Positions 1 to 10,612 of a stretch of DNA of 64,000 nt are shown here, in pieces. Made by a program: the position numbers and the translations under genes. Each line of letters opens with the position of its first letter. The stretch's first letter is position 1. The stretch comes from Bacillota bacterium (GTDB lineage: Bacteria; Bacillota; Clostridia; Acetivibrionales; DSM-1351): NCBI GenBank assembly GCA_023441625.1, contig JAEZOA010000060.1, positions 4,351-68,350 on the forward strand, given 5' to 3'. The notes beneath the pieces are model-generated. The model had not been told where the DNA came from. It saw nothing but the letters and a program-made list of their open reading frames with translations, and searched no databases.

Positions 1-43
1 CATTATAAAATATTGTCGAATTCCATTTTTAGGAGGTTGTATA

Positions 44-319
44 ATGAATAAATCAGATCTAATCAACTTAATGGCATCAAAATCAGGCTTAAACAAAAAA
101 AATAGCGAAGCCGCTTTGAATGCATTTATTTCTTCGGTTGAAGATACTCTTAAGAAAAACGAGAAAGTTACTCTAGTTGGTTTCGGTACTTTCGAAGTTA
201 GAGAAAGAGCAGCAAGAAAGGGTAGAAACCCACAAACAAAGCAAGAAATAACTATTCCAGCATCAAAAGCACCAGTATTCAAGGCTGGTAAAGGATTAAA
301 AGATAACGTTAACGCTTAA
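44..319 (+). CDS. hup: DNA-binding protein HU
   Basis: A 91-residue protein, the usual length of a bacterial HU, which binds and bends DNA as a dimer and helps compact the nucleoid. The family signature [18 protein letters not shown] lies at about residues 46-63, followed by the basic beta-arm ([20 protein letters not shown]). An AGGAGG site at 31-36, seven bases upstream, supports the ATG at 44. A strong hairpin terminator follows immediately, so the gene is probably transcribed alone. Its promoter lies largely outside the window. The assignment is secure; which HU paralog it is cannot be told. Confidence 0.96.
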   Translation: MNKSDLINLMASKSGLNKKNSEAALNAFISSVEDTLKKNEKVTLVGFGTFEVRERAARKGRNPQTKQEITIPASKAPVFKAGKGLKDNVNA

Positions 320-328
320 TTGTTACAT

Positions 329-357
329 AAAAGCCCTGATAAAATCGGGGCTTTTTG
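329..357 (+). terminator. Intrinsic terminator after hup
   Basis: A nine-pair stem (AAGCCCTGA with TCGGGGCTT, one G-U pair) closes a TAAA-type loop and is followed by TTTTTG. The A-rich 5' flank means it could also end transcription of the convergent Spo0A-like gene. Confidence 0.85.
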
Positions 358-372
358 TATTTTAATATGTAT

Positions 373-1128
373 TTAATTGTTTATTCTAATTTTTTCAATT
401 AAATGGCATATAAATTGTGAATTTGTTGGTCTCTTTTCATTATTGCTGTTATCCTTAACACTTTCAATACAATTCCTAATTGCTCTTTCCACCTTCTGAA
501 CTGAAATATTATTTTTACTTGCTATTGCTCTATAAATACCTTTTGGCATAGCACCAGTTTGGCAATAGATATCAAACGACTCCAAAATAATATTTCTTAT
601 ATAGCCATACCCTATCATATGGGCTTTCAAGCCATATTCTCTCATATATTTAGTAGCTAACACCATTAATTCATCATCACACTTTTTTGTCTTTTTTGCT
701 ACGCGAGTCATATAGTTTTCAGACTTTATATAATGTTCATTATGCTCATTTTTTGTAGTAGAATATAGCTGTCTTATTCTTGTGGCTATTACCTCCTCAT
801 CAAAAGGCTTCAATATGTAATACATTGCTCCTAGATTCATAACTCTAGAAATATAATTTTCCTGACTAACCGCAGAGAAAATTATGAAAATAGGTTTGTG
901 GGCCAGTAGGTTATCCCTTACATACTCTAAGACACCAACACCATCTAACTTAGGCATAATGATATCCAGTAAAACCACATCAGGTTTTTCATTATTAATG
1001 CATTCAATTGCTTCCATGCCATCTCTAGCCAAAACTAACTCGAAGTCCTCATACTCATTAAGCTTATCAAAAAGTTTTTGTGCTAGTAATAAATTATCAT
1101 CTGCAATCAAAATCTTTATTTTATTCAT
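373..1128 (-). CDS. Spo0A-family response regulator (possible paralog)
   Basis: A 251-residue two-domain regulator. The N-terminal receiver has the acidic pair D10/D11, phospho-acceptor D55 (VVLLDIIMP), S85 and K107 (YILKPF). The C-terminal ~110 residues match the Spo0A DNA-binding domain, including the recognition segment KVERAIRNCIE and the late motif RPTNSQFI. In the family, phosphorylation lets the protein bind 0A boxes and drive sporulation or stationary-phase genes. The canonical spo0A gene usually sits beside spoIVB; here the neighbours are hup and aroKCA, so this may be a second Spo0A-like protein. Only a weak ribosome site precedes the ATG. The family call is firm; equating it with the sporulation master regulator is not. 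Confidence 0.88.
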   Translation of the reverse strand: MNKIKILIADDNLLLAQKLFDKLNEYEDFELVLARDGMEAIECINNEKPDVVLLDIIMPKLDGVGVLEYVRDNLLAHKPIFIIFSAVSQENYISRVMNLGAMYYILKPFDEEVIATRIRQLYSTTKNEHNEHYIKSENYMTRVAKKTKKCDDELMVLATKYMREYGLKAHMIGYGYIRNIILESFDIYCQTGAMPKGIYRAIASKNNISVQKVERAIRNCIESVKDNSNNEKRPTNSQFICHLIEKIRINN

Positions 1129-1170
1129 TGTTAACCATTCCCTTTTTAAATAATTATGATTACCAGAATG

Positions 1171-1680
1171 TCAAATAGTATTTATTATTTTTAGTATCCT
1201 ATTACATAATAATTGCGGATCAGTAGAATCGCATTTAATAATAATATCCGAGTATTTGCAATACAAAGGGCTTCTCTCATTGTATAAATCCAACAAGGTT
1301 CCATTTGTCCTCACTAGTCTTCTCGACGAGTCCATTCTCTTTTCAATAATATCATATTCTGTATCCAAAAATATAATAAAACCAATAGCTCTTAAGTAAT
1401 CCATTGCTACAGTGCTATGAACAATTCCGCCTCCTGTAGCAAGTACAAATTTGTTTTCTTTAATTGCCAGTACAACCTCATCCTGTATATTAAGAAAGAA
1501 ATCACGTCCACTATCTTCAACTACTTTTCTTGGAAGCTTACCTGTTTTCTCAAAAATCAGCTGGTCACTGTCCATAAATTTGCAATCAAGCTTATTCGCT
1601 AAAAGCTCTCCTATGGTTGTTTTACCACTTCCAGGCATTCCAATGAGAATAATATTATTTTTTTTATTATTCTTAATCAT
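1171..1680 (-). CDS. aroK: Shikimate kinase
   Basis: Phosphorylates shikimate with ATP, the fifth step of chorismate synthesis. The P-loop GMPGSGKTT is near the N-terminus, followed by the DSD shikimate-binding segment (MDSDQLIFEKTG), the GGG motif (ATGGGIV) and a lid Arg region (RRLVR). About 169 residues, normal for the family. The ATG at 1680 overlaps the aroC stop as ATGA, with AGGTGG eight bases upstream; a GTG four codons earlier is less likely. The overlap implies translational coupling with aroC in an aroA-aroC-aroK operon. Confidence 0.93.
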   Translation of the reverse strand: MIKNNKKNNIILIGMPGSGKTTIGELLANKLDCKFMDSDQLIFEKTGKLPRKVVEDSGRDFFLNIQDEVVLAIKENKFVLATGGGIVHSTVAMDYLRAIGFIIFLDTEYDIIEKRMDSSRRLVRTNGTLLDLYNERSPLYCKYSDIIIKCDSTDPQLLCNRILKIINTI

Positions 1681-2855
1681 AAACCATTCCACCTTACATC
1701 CATTTCAGTTATGCTTTTTAATCCAGCTGACATCAAAATACTATCAACTAACGCCATCCTCACCATTGCCTCACAAATTGAGTAAACTCTCGGAACTAAC
1801 GATGGATCGCTTCTAGAAGCAAACTTGTGTACTATGGGTTCAAGAGTTTCAACATTAACGGTCAACTGCTCCTTGATAATAGTTGGAGTTGGTTTTACAG
1901 CAACACGTATACGAATTTCTTCGCCATTTGATATTCCTCCAAGCATTCCGCCAGCCCTATTGGTCTTAAACCTAATGCGACCTGTTTCTTTATCATAATA
2001 TGGAGTATCGTTACATTCTGAGCCTTTTTTTGATGCAACCCCAAAGCCCTCACCTATTTCAATACCTTTTACGCCTCCTATAGACATAAGACCATGTGCT
2101 ATAGTTGCACTAAGCTTGTCAAAAACAGGCTCGCCTAGACCAGCTGGCACACCTTTGGCAATTATCTCTATTGCACCACCACAGGAATCACCCTCTTTTA
2201 TAACCTCAATCAAATCTTGTGTCATTATTTCTGCAATCTTCAAGTCTGGACAATTAATCTCATTCATCCTGTAGTTTTGTTTGGCCACCTCATATGAAAA
2301 CGGGCCTGCCTTTATACCATGAGATTCAACTGTATATGCTATTACATCAATGCCCATATTGTCCAGTATTGCTTTAGCAACTGCACCTCCAGCAACCCTT
2401 GCTGCTGTTTCACGGGCAGAGGCTCTTCCTGCGCCCAAATAGTCCGAGTGTTCACCATATTTTTTGTAATAGGTATATGCTGCTTGCCCAGGTCTTATCA
2501 TATCCTTGTTGTCCTTATGCTGTTTAATATGATAATCTCCGATATCACTACTTGGTATAATCATACAAACTGGTGCACCTGTTGTCCTGTCATCCTGCAT
2601 AACACCAGAGAAAATATATACCTTATCAGCCTCTGACCTTGGCGTATGTAATTTTGACATTCCAGGTTTTCTTTTATCCAATTCCTCCTGAATTATTTGC
2701 GCTGTAATCTTTATTCCAGCAGGAACTCCATCTACAATAACTGCTAAACCACCCCATAATTGGGCTGGAATATCAGCACTTTTCCTAAAAGCTCCTGAAT
2801 ACGACTCTCCACAAGTAGTTACTCTAAATAGTCTGCCAAATGTATTCCCTACCAT
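1677..2855 (-). CDS. aroC: Chorismate synthase, divergent
   Basis: A 392-residue homolog of the FMN-dependent enzyme that converts EPSP to chorismate. It starts with GNTFGRLFRVTT and keeps GRASARET, GDSCGG, GEPVFDKL and GGISNGE, and it is flanked by aroA and aroK. It is atypical at the active site. The usual GESHG reads GESYSG and is followed by about 15 extra residues before VDGVPAG; RRRPG reads KRKPG; and RPGHAD reads RPGQAA. The two histidines normally used for proton transfer are therefore absent. GGAGG seven bases before the ATG supports the start. It is either a divergent active subfamily or an enzyme with altered chemistry; operon context favours a working shikimate role. Confidence 0.88.
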   Translation of the reverse strand: MVGNTFGRLFRVTTCGESYSGAFRKSADIPAQLWGGLAVIVDGVPAGIKITAQIIQEELDKRKPGMSKLHTPRSEADKVYIFSGVMQDDRTTGAPVCMIIPSSDIGDYHIKQHKDNKDMIRPGQAAYTYYKKYGEHSDYLGAGRASARETAARVAGGAVAKAILDNMGIDVIAYTVESHGIKAGPFSYEVAKQNYRMNEINCPDLKIAEIMTQDLIEVIKEGDSCGGAIEIIAKGVPAGLGEPVFDKLSATIAHGLMSIGGVKGIEIGEGFGVASKKGSECNDTPYYDKETGRIRFKTNRAGGMLGGISNGEEIRIRVAVKPTPTIIKEQLTVNVETLEPIVHKFASRSDPSLVPRVYSICEAMVRMALVDSILMSAGLKSITEMDVRWNGL

Positions 2856-2897
2856 ATATTATCCTCCAAAATTCCTTCAAGTTGTTATTTATTTTTT

Positions 2898-4184
2898 CTA
2901 GAGCTCTAATTCTAAAAGCTCAATCTTACCGCCACAACTTTGAATACATTCTACAAAGCTTGGAAAGGTAACATTCATTGCTTCGGCAGTATCTATTATT
3001 GTATCTCCCGAACAATTTAGTCCGGCAATTGCCAAAGACATAACAATTCTGTGGTCATCATGCCCATTTACCTTACAACCCTTTAATTTACTTTCTTTAA
3101 TAATAAGCCCATCAGGTAATTCTTTTATATTAGCTCCCATTTTAGTTAGCTCTTTACACATAACACTAATTCTATCTGTTTCCTTCATCCTGGCCTGGGG
3201 TACATTTAGCAATCTGGTTTCTCCCTCCGCGAAGCATGCAGCTACAGCCATAGCAGGTAACGCATCCGGAATGGAATTCATATCTATATGTCTTCCCTGG
3301 AGTTTTTGACCTTTTATAATCACACTATTTTTGCCATACGAAACCTTCGCCCCCATATCCTCAAGAAGGGTAAGTACTCGCTTATCACCTTGAGGGTCAG
3401 ACATATCTAAATTAGTTAGCTCCATTTCCTGGCCAGAAATTGCACAATGCACCATAAAGAAAGTGGCTGAAGAAAAATCCCCCGGTATAGTAGCCTCAAA
3501 GGGCAAATATCTCTGTTGTCCAGGTATAAAAAACTCTTTCATTCCATTGTGTTTATATTTGATTCCAAGTTTGTCTAACCACCACAAGGTTATTTCAACA
3601 TATGGAATTTCATTTAATCTTGTAACTTCAATATGAGTATCCTTTTCCAGAAGAGGAGCATTTACCAAAATTGATGATAAATACTGTGAAGTGATAGAAT
3701 CCAGCTTAGTAAAACCGCCTGCTGCTCTTCCTTTTATAACTACTGGTGCAGAAGAATTTCCTCTAGTAGTAAATGCCTCTCCACCTAAATTTTTTATAGC
3801 ATCCACCAACGGACCTATTTGTCTCTGTCTTATTTGATAATCCCCAGTGAAAACAGTATAGCCTTCAACAAGTGCTGCTGTCATCACACCGAGCCTTAAG
3901 CTCGTTCCTGAATTTCCTACATCGATGATATTTTCCGGCACCCTTGGATTACTACCAACCCCATTAACAGTATAACAATCATCAATAAAACTATAATCAG
4001 CACCAAATGCTGTACATAAATTTACTGCCGAAATCGAATCACTTGACATAAGAGGATTTTGTATTTTACTTTTCCCCTTCGCTAAGGCTGAAAAAAACAA
4101 TGCTCTAATTGTATGGGATTTAGAACCAGGAATACTTATCTTCCCACATACCTCTGAATTTGAAACTTTCAAAAACACCTTCAT
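2898..4184 (-). CDS. aroA: EPSP synthase (3-phosphoshikimate 1-carboxyvinyltransferase)
   Basis: Joins phosphoenolpyruvate to shikimate-3-phosphate, the penultimate chorismate step. Visible motifs are PGSKSHTIRA at the N-terminus, DVGNSGTSLRL (PEP/glyphosate site region), GDYQIRQRQIGPL, DALPAMAVAACFAEG, KETDRI and GHDDHRIVMSL. About 428 residues, normal for the family. The GNSGTSLRL form lacks the Pro found in GNAGTAMRP of the E. coli enzyme, as in glyphosate-tolerant class II types (inference only). The start is uncertain because the AGGTGATG stretch contains both a Shine-Dalgarno-like sequence and the ATG; a nearby GTG is possible. First gene of the aro operon, 42 bases before aroC. Confidence 0.93.
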   Translation of the reverse strand: MKVFLKVSNSEVCGKISIPGSKSHTIRALFFSALAKGKSKIQNPLMSSDSISAVNLCTAFGADYSFIDDCYTVNGVGSNPRVPENIIDVGNSGTSLRLGVMTAALVEGYTVFTGDYQIRQRQIGPLVDAIKNLGGEAFTTRGNSSAPVVIKGRAAGGFTKLDSITSQYLSSILVNAPLLEKDTHIEVTRLNEIPYVEITLWWLDKLGIKYKHNGMKEFFIPGQQRYLPFEATIPGDFSSATFFMVHCAISGQEMELTNLDMSDPQGDKRVLTLLEDMGAKVSYGKNSVIIKGQKLQGRHIDMNSIPDALPAMAVAACFAEGETRLLNVPQARMKETDRISVMCKELTKMGANIKELPDGLIIKESKLKGCKVNGHDDHRIVMSLAIAGLNCSGDTIIDTAEAMNVTFPSFVECIQSCGGKIELLELEL

Positions 4185-4308
4185 CACCTACCATATTACA
4201 ATTTTTAATTAAACTTACCCCATGCTACATAAATTACATTATTATTATATGTTATTATAAATATGTCAATTTAGTCAATTCTTTTGTTAATTTTACAGTA
4301 TTTTTAGA

Positions 4309-5454
4309 TTATTTGATTTCCTTATATTTAGGAGGTGGACCGAAATACTGGTAATAGTTGCAAAGTAATCTTCCATTATATAACTTTCTCTTCTTATCTG
4401 CTTTTTTGCCATAATACTTTTCAAATTCTAAATGAGAAGTAATAATATAATGTGACCAGGAATCAAACCTTCTGAATACTTTTCCCATCTCTCTATATAA
4501 GTTTTCGACAGAGTCACTATCCCCCAATCTTTCTCCATATGGTGGATTACATATAATAATACCATATTTATATCTTGAACTTATATCCGAGACTGGTAAT
4601 CTCTGAAAATGAATAGTTTCCTCTACTCCCGCTTTTTTAGCATGATACCTTGCTAAACTTATTGCTTCTTCATCGATGTCTGAACCATGTATTCTAAATT
4701 CATCTTCTTCTATTATTACATCGTAGGCTTCATCTCGGGCTTCATCCCATAAATTTTGTGGCACAAAATACCACTTCTCGGAGTCAAAGTCCCTACCCAA
4801 CCCTGGAGCTATATTTTTGGCTATTAAAGCTGCTTCTATAGGTATAGTTCCACTACCACACATCGGGTCATAAAGAACTCTATCCTTATTCCAATGACTG
4901 ATTAGTATCATAGCAGCTGCTAAGGTCTCCTTTATAGGCGCACCGCCTACAAGTTTTCTATATCCTCTTTTATGAAGTCCTGCACCACTTGTATCTATAG
5001 TTAATGTAACTGTATCCTTAAGTATGGCTATACCAATCCTAAATCGGGGTCCATCCTCTATAAACCATTCACATTTATATTTCTGCTTTAGTTTTTCAAC
5101 TATAGCCTTTTTAACTATAGCTTGACAATCTGAAACACTAAATAATTTTGAGTCTACTGAGTAACCCTCAACTGGAAACTCTGCATTTTCAGGAATAAAT
5201 TCATCCCAGGGTAAAGCCTTTGTTCGTTCAAAGAGCTCATCAAAGGTCAATGCCTTGAACTCGCCTATTTTTAAAAGCACTCTACTGGCAGTCCTAAGCC
5301 ATATATTAGATCTGCAAATTGCCGCTTCATCTCCTGTAAATGTGACCCTGCCATCTTCTACCTTTTGATCTACATATCCTAGTTTTTTTAGTTCTCTGGC
5401 AGTTACCGCCTCTGTCCCAAACGTTGAAACAGCGATTAGTTGTAATTGACTCAT
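4309..5454 (-). CDS. THUMP-domain rRNA/tRNA guanine N2-methyltransferase (RlmL N-half/YpsC type)
   Basis: A 381-residue class I SAM-dependent RNA methyltransferase. The N-terminal ferredoxin-like/THUMP part (residues ~1-160) is followed by a Rossmann methyltransferase core with DPMCGSGTIPIEAALIA (SAM site) and the catalytic N-P-P-Y motif in IICNPPYGERLGD. The family makes m2G in 23S rRNA or tRNA; Firmicutes YpsC corresponds to the N-terminal half of E. coli RlmL. The exact target base cannot be read from sequence. AAAGG precedes the ATG at a normal distance. Monocistronic by spacing. Confidence 0.9.
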   Translation of the reverse strand: MSQLQLIAVSTFGTEAVTARELKKLGYVDQKVEDGRVTFTGDEAAICRSNIWLRTASRVLLKIGEFKALTFDELFERTKALPWDEFIPENAEFPVEGYSVDSKLFSVSDCQAIVKKAIVEKLKQKYKCEWFIEDGPRFRIGIAILKDTVTLTIDTSGAGLHKRGYRKLVGGAPIKETLAAAMILISHWNKDRVLYDPMCGSGTIPIEAALIAKNIAPGLGRDFDSEKWYFVPQNLWDEARDEAYDVIIEEDEFRIHGSDIDEEAISLARYHAKKAGVEETIHFQRLPVSDISSRYKYGIIICNPPYGERLGDSDSVENLYREMGKVFRRFDSWSHYIITSHLEFEKYYGKKADKKRKLYNGRLLCNYYQYFGPPPKYKEIK

Positions 5455-5787
5455 TTTCTAAACCTTTCAAAAATTAAAGTTAATGTATCCGCAAATTCTT
5501 GTAATATATTAACTATTATAACCCTGAGAGTGTTTTATAACAATAACAATTACATTTAGGTGCTAAATATTAACTTCCTATTTTTATATAATTAATGCTA
5601 TTTTTTCAACAATAAATGACGCGAACTTTTAGACCTCTTGCAATTATCATACTTTTTGTTGTTCTTTAATAAGTTTTCGAATCACAAGTCCAAACTCACT
5701 AATCCTTTGTTTTAAAAGCATTTCGCCAGTTTTTTCAAAAAACAAATATTTTTGCAATAACAGAAATGAAATTCTTCATTCTCACTC
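5455..5787. other. Gene-free AT-rich stretch upstream of the gdhA promoter
   Basis: No convincing open reading frame, hairpin terminator or RNA gene. It separates the divergent starts of the methyltransferase gene and gdhA and ends in the gdhA promoter. Confidence 0.6.
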
Positions 5788-7263
<1,476 letters not shown>

Positions 7264-7280
7264 CAAAAACCCTCATATAT

Positions 7281-7321
7281 AAGCCATCTAAGGTGAATCG
7301 TACCTTGGATGGCTTATTTTT
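7281..7321 (+). terminator. Intrinsic terminator after gdhA
   Basis: A 14-pair stem, AAGCCATCTAAGGT with ACCTTGGATGGCTT, with a seven-base loop, followed by ATTTTTA. Confidence 0.88.
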
Positions 7322-7365
7322 AGCGAAAATAATATCTTTAGAATGAAGTGTCTTAGTTGATATTA

Positions 7366-8034
7366 TCAAAATTGAATCCAAGGCTCAGTATTTGGAGTTT
7401 GACAGGTAAAGGTCATTTCTTCTTTTTTTATTGGGTGATTTAAAGTTATGGAATATGCCCAAAGTGCTATCTGTTGACCGGCTTTATTCACATTTGCTCC
7501 ATATCTCTGGTCCCCATACAAGGTGTATCCAGCATGGGATAGCTGAACTCTTATCTGGTGTGGTCTCCCTGTATGAAGCTGTACTCGCAATAAACTAAGC
7601 TCTCCTTTTGAATTAAGCACTTCATAATCAAGTATGGCTTCTTTTGAATCCTTGGTACCCTCTCTTACTACTGTTACCATGTTAGTTGCACTATCCTTTA
7701 AAAGATAATCCTTAAGGCTACACTTTTTCACTTCTGGAGTTCCTCTTACAATTGCTAGGTAAGTCTTTTTGAATGTTCTTGTTCTTATTTGGTCTGAAAG
7801 CCTTGATGCTGCCTTTGAGGTTTTTGCAAATACCATAATACCTCCAACAGGTCTATCAAGTCTATGAACAAGCCCTAGATAAACCTCTCCTGGCTTGTTA
7901 TATCTCTCCTTTAAGTCCTGCTTCAATATTTTTAGCATATCCAGGTCATTTGTATTATCTCCCTGTACTGGTATATTGACAGGCTTAACGACAACAAGCA
8001 AATGATTATCCTCAAATACTATATTTGGCATCAT
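7366..8034 (-). CDS. RluA-family pseudouridine synthase
   Basis: Isomerises specific uridines to pseudouridine in rRNA or tRNA. The family motif HRLDRPVGGIMVFAKT contains the catalytic Asp, and GRPHQIRVQLSHAGYTLYGD is the second conserved block. About 222 residues, without an N-terminal S4 domain, as in short RluA/YjbO-type members. The ATG at 8034 overlaps the upstream methyltransferase stop as ATGA, with GGTGGG seven bases upstream; the ORF extension before it is rejected. Translational coupling suggests the two RNA-modification genes are co-expressed. Confidence 0.92.
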   Translation of the reverse strand: MMPNIVFEDNHLLVVVKPVNIPVQGDNTNDLDMLKILKQDLKERYNKPGEVYLGLVHRLDRPVGGIMVFAKTSKAASRLSDQIRTRTFKKTYLAIVRGTPEVKKCSLKDYLLKDSATNMVTVVREGTKDSKEAILDYEVLNSKGELSLLRVQLHTGRPHQIRVQLSHAGYTLYGDQRYGANVNKAGQQIALWAYSITLNHPIKKEEMTFTCQTPNTEPWIQF

Positions 8035-8894
8035 GCATTTTCCCACCTTCCATATATACCACATGGAAGTACTAAATCCGATTGGCTTACAGGTAAACCC
8101 ACCTCACCACAGCTATGAATGCCCTTATAACGAGTTCCTAATGTTTGCTTAAGAATATTACTAAGCACAGTAGCTGAAAAACCTGTTGTATATGAGTTTA
8201 TTAAAAAAAACAATGGATTGTCTGAAAGCACACCCATACACTGTTCAACAAAGTTATAAAGGGAATCCTCAATTTTCCATATTTCCCCATTAGGACCTCT
8301 TCCATAAGAAGGTGGGTCCATTATAATACCATCATATTTTTTGCCTCTGCGTATTTCTCTTTGAACAAATTTCATACAATCATCAGTAATAAATCTTACA
8401 GGCCTATCTGCCAAGCCTGAAAGAGCTACATTTTCCTTTGCCCAGCCAACCATTCCCTTTGCTGCATCTACGTGACAGACTTCTGCTCCAGCATAAGCAG
8501 CAGCAACAGTTGCCCCACCCGTATAAGCAAAAAGGTTTAAAACCCTTATTGGTCTATTTGCCTTTTGTATAGTATTTATCATCCATTTCCAGTTAACAGC
8601 CTGTTCAGGGAACAAGCCTGTATGTTTGAAGCCTGTTGGTTCAATATAAAATTTCAAATTTTCAAAATTAATGGTCCAACGATTTGGGAGTTTTCTTTTA
8701 TACTCCCAGTTGCCTCCTCCACTCTGACTTCTATGGTACTGTGCGTCAGCCCTATCCCATATTTTTTTGTTTTTTATTGTCCAGATTATTTGAGGGTCTG
8801 GTCTTCTAAGAATGTATTCCCCCCACCTCTCAAGCTTCTCTCCATCCCCTGTTTCAATTAGTTCGTAATCCTTCCATTCATTTGCAAGTAACAT
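8031..8894 (-). CDS. Class I SAM-dependent methyltransferase (RlmI/RlmK-like)
   Basis: About 287 residues. The Rossmann core has the SAM site VLNLFAYTGGATVAAA followed by the acidic strand end VCHVDAAKGMVGWAKEN, and the catalytic-type motif IIMDPPSYGRG. This architecture is seen in rRNA methyltransferases of the RlmI/RlmK group, but there is no PUA domain at the N-terminus. GGAG precedes the second in-frame ATG at 8894, which is preferred over 8906. Coupled to the downstream pseudouridine synthase gene. The substrate is not determinable. Confidence 0.86.
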   Translation of the reverse strand: MLLANEWKDYELIETGDGEKLERWGEYILRRPDPQIIWTIKNKKIWDRADAQYHRSQSGGGNWEYKRKLPNRWTINFENLKFYIEPTGFKHTGLFPEQAVNWKWMINTIQKANRPIRVLNLFAYTGGATVAAAYAGAEVCHVDAAKGMVGWAKENVALSGLADRPVRFITDDCMKFVQREIRRGKKYDGIIMDPPSYGRGPNGEIWKIEDSLYNFVEQCMGVLSDNPLFFLINSYTTGFSATVLSNILKQTLGTRYKGIHSCGEVGLPVSQSDLVLPCGIYGRWENA

Positions 8895-8964
8895 TTTTAT
8901 CTCCATTTCTGTGCAGCTTTTATGTAATCTTTCTTCTTATTTAATATACACATATATTTTCTAT

Positions 8965-9597
8965 TTACTTAATATTTTTAATAATTTCTATAATCTCATT
9001 TGGATTTGAGACAATAAAATCTGGTTTTACTTTTTCAAGAAGCTCAAGTGAATCATATCCCCACAAGACTGAAATGACCTTAATCCCGATTTTTTTACAA
9101 GCTTCAACATCTCGCTGCTCATCGCCTACATATATTACTTCTTCTTTCCTTACATTTAGTTTGGATATTAATTTTCCGATAGTAATATGCTTTGCAAAAA
9201 GCCCCTTTGAGGAATGAATATTATCAAACAATTCTATTTCATTGGCCTTCAAAAATGTGTGAATATTATGTAAAGAGTTAGATGAAATAATATTTAATTT
9301 ATAACCATTTTGATGAAGATACACTAGCATCTCCTTCACACCCTCTATAGGTTTATCCTGCGATGCATATAGGTTATAAGTTTTCATTGCCTCTCTACCC
9401 ATTTTAGGAAGCTTAAATATTGGTATCTTCACACTCTCTATTCTCTTTTTCATCGGAAGCTTCAAAAGCTCTTTAACTTGTTGCTCATTTAGAGATTCAT
9501 AACCATACTTTTTAGCAATTTGATTGCCTATTTTTATAAAAGTCTCTAACGAATCAACCAAGGTACCATCCAAATCAAATATAACTTGTTTAATCAT
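8965..9597 (-). CDS. HAD-superfamily hydrolase (phosphoglycolate phosphatase-like)
   Basis: A 210-residue haloacid-dehalogenase fold phosphatase. Motif I is FDLDGTLVD with the nucleophilic Asp, motif II is the serine of IISSNS, and motif IV is VGDEQRDVEACKKIG. A helical cap lies between motifs I and II, as in Gph/pyrophosphatase PpaX types. It overlaps the upstream TIM-barrel gene by eight bases, so the pair is likely co-translated. The substrate is unknown. Confidence 0.88.
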   Translation of the reverse strand: MIKQVIFDLDGTLVDSLETFIKIGNQIAKKYGYESLNEQQVKELLKLPMKKRIESVKIPIFKLPKMGREAMKTYNLYASQDKPIEGVKEMLVYLHQNGYKLNIISSNSLHNIHTFLKANEIELFDNIHSSKGLFAKHITIGKLISKLNVRKEEVIYVGDEQRDVEACKKIGIKVISVLWGYDSLELLEKVKPDFIVSNPNEIIEIIKNIK

Positions 9598-10261
9598 TCT
9601 TAATATCCGCCCTATATTTATTCATTAGTTCAGTAAAGAGTTCAGCACTAGTTGGCGGCGTATATGTTATGGTATTTGCACCAGCATCAATAGTATCCTG
9701 TATACTCTCTTTTGTTGGCCCACCAGTAGCAATTATAGGAATCTTAGGGTATTGCTCTCTTATACTTCTAACCACCTCTGGTGTTTTAGCTGCACATGAA
9801 ACATTTAATATAGATGCACCTGCATCTATTCTTCCTTTAATATCAGTATTATCTGACGCCACTGTAATCACAATAGGAATATCTATTTTAGCAGCTAATG
9901 CACTTATTACTCCATTAGATGTAGGTGCGTTTACCACCACCCCTATCGCTCCTTGAAACTCAGCATGCATTGCAATATTAATAACTCGTTTGCCCGTAGT
10001 AGTTCCGCCTCCAACCCCACAAAATACAGGTATATCAGATGCGTTAATGATAGAATGTGTTATTATAGGCTGTGGTGTAAAGGGGTAAACAGCAATTACT
10101 GCATTTGCATTACAATTTTTAATAATCGCAACGTCAGTTGAAAAAAGCAATGACTTTATATTTTTGCCAAAAATATTTATTCCACTAGCACTATTAATTA
10201 CAGTTGGTATTTTAACCATGTGTTTTCTAAGGTTGCCTTCTATTTCAGGTATATATATCAT
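9590..10261 (-). CDS. TIM-barrel protein of unknown function (often labelled 'hydrolase')
   Basis: About 223 residues with the alternating strand/helix pattern of an aldolase-type TIM barrel. Successive strand ends read PVFCGVGGGTT, GVVVNAPTSNG, IVITVASDN, ASILNVSCAAKTPE and IPIIATGGPTKES, the last resembling a phosphate-binding loop. I do not recognise a defined enzyme. GGAGG five bases before the ATG at 10261 rejects the longer ORF start. It is paired with a HAD phosphatase, which suggests a small metabolite-repair or salvage role (inference). Confidence 0.7.
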   Translation of the reverse strand: MIYIPEIEGNLRKHMVKIPTVINSASGINIFGKNIKSLLFSTDVAIIKNCNANAVIAVYPFTPQPIITHSIINASDIPVFCGVGGGTTTGKRVINIAMHAEFQGAIGVVVNAPTSNGVISALAAKIDIPIVITVASDNTDIKGRIDAGASILNVSCAAKTPEVVRSIREQYPKIPIIATGGPTKESIQDTIDAGANTITYTPPTSAELFTELMNKYRADIKND

Positions 10262-10612
10262 ACTTTCCTCCATGGACATTCATTTTTTAATTAGAATGCA
10301 AGCACTAAGCTATATTTCACTTTTTTTGCTAATTATATACTTTTTTTATTCTACCATTTTTACATCAATTTTTATAGGTTTTTTTTAATTATAGTACATT
10401 CATTATACTCTTACTGTAGCTGCTTTACTCAACTACTTAAATTTCTGTAAAACACTTATGGAGCTTTATAAATATTTAGATGCAACTATTGTAATTTGCA
10501 ATAATAATGATAAAATATAATTCATTCTGGATTTTATGAATTAAAATAAATTAGTATAGTCTTTTCAAGATATACTAATTCCCGTAAAAAATTCGAAGGG
10601 TGATAATGTAAT
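10262..10612. other. Divergent intergenic region before speB
   Basis: AT-rich, no gene seen. It must hold the divergent promoters for the TIM-barrel/HAD pair and for speB. A possible speB promoter is TTGTAA (10489-10494), 16 bases, TAAAAT (10511-10516). Confidence 0.5.
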
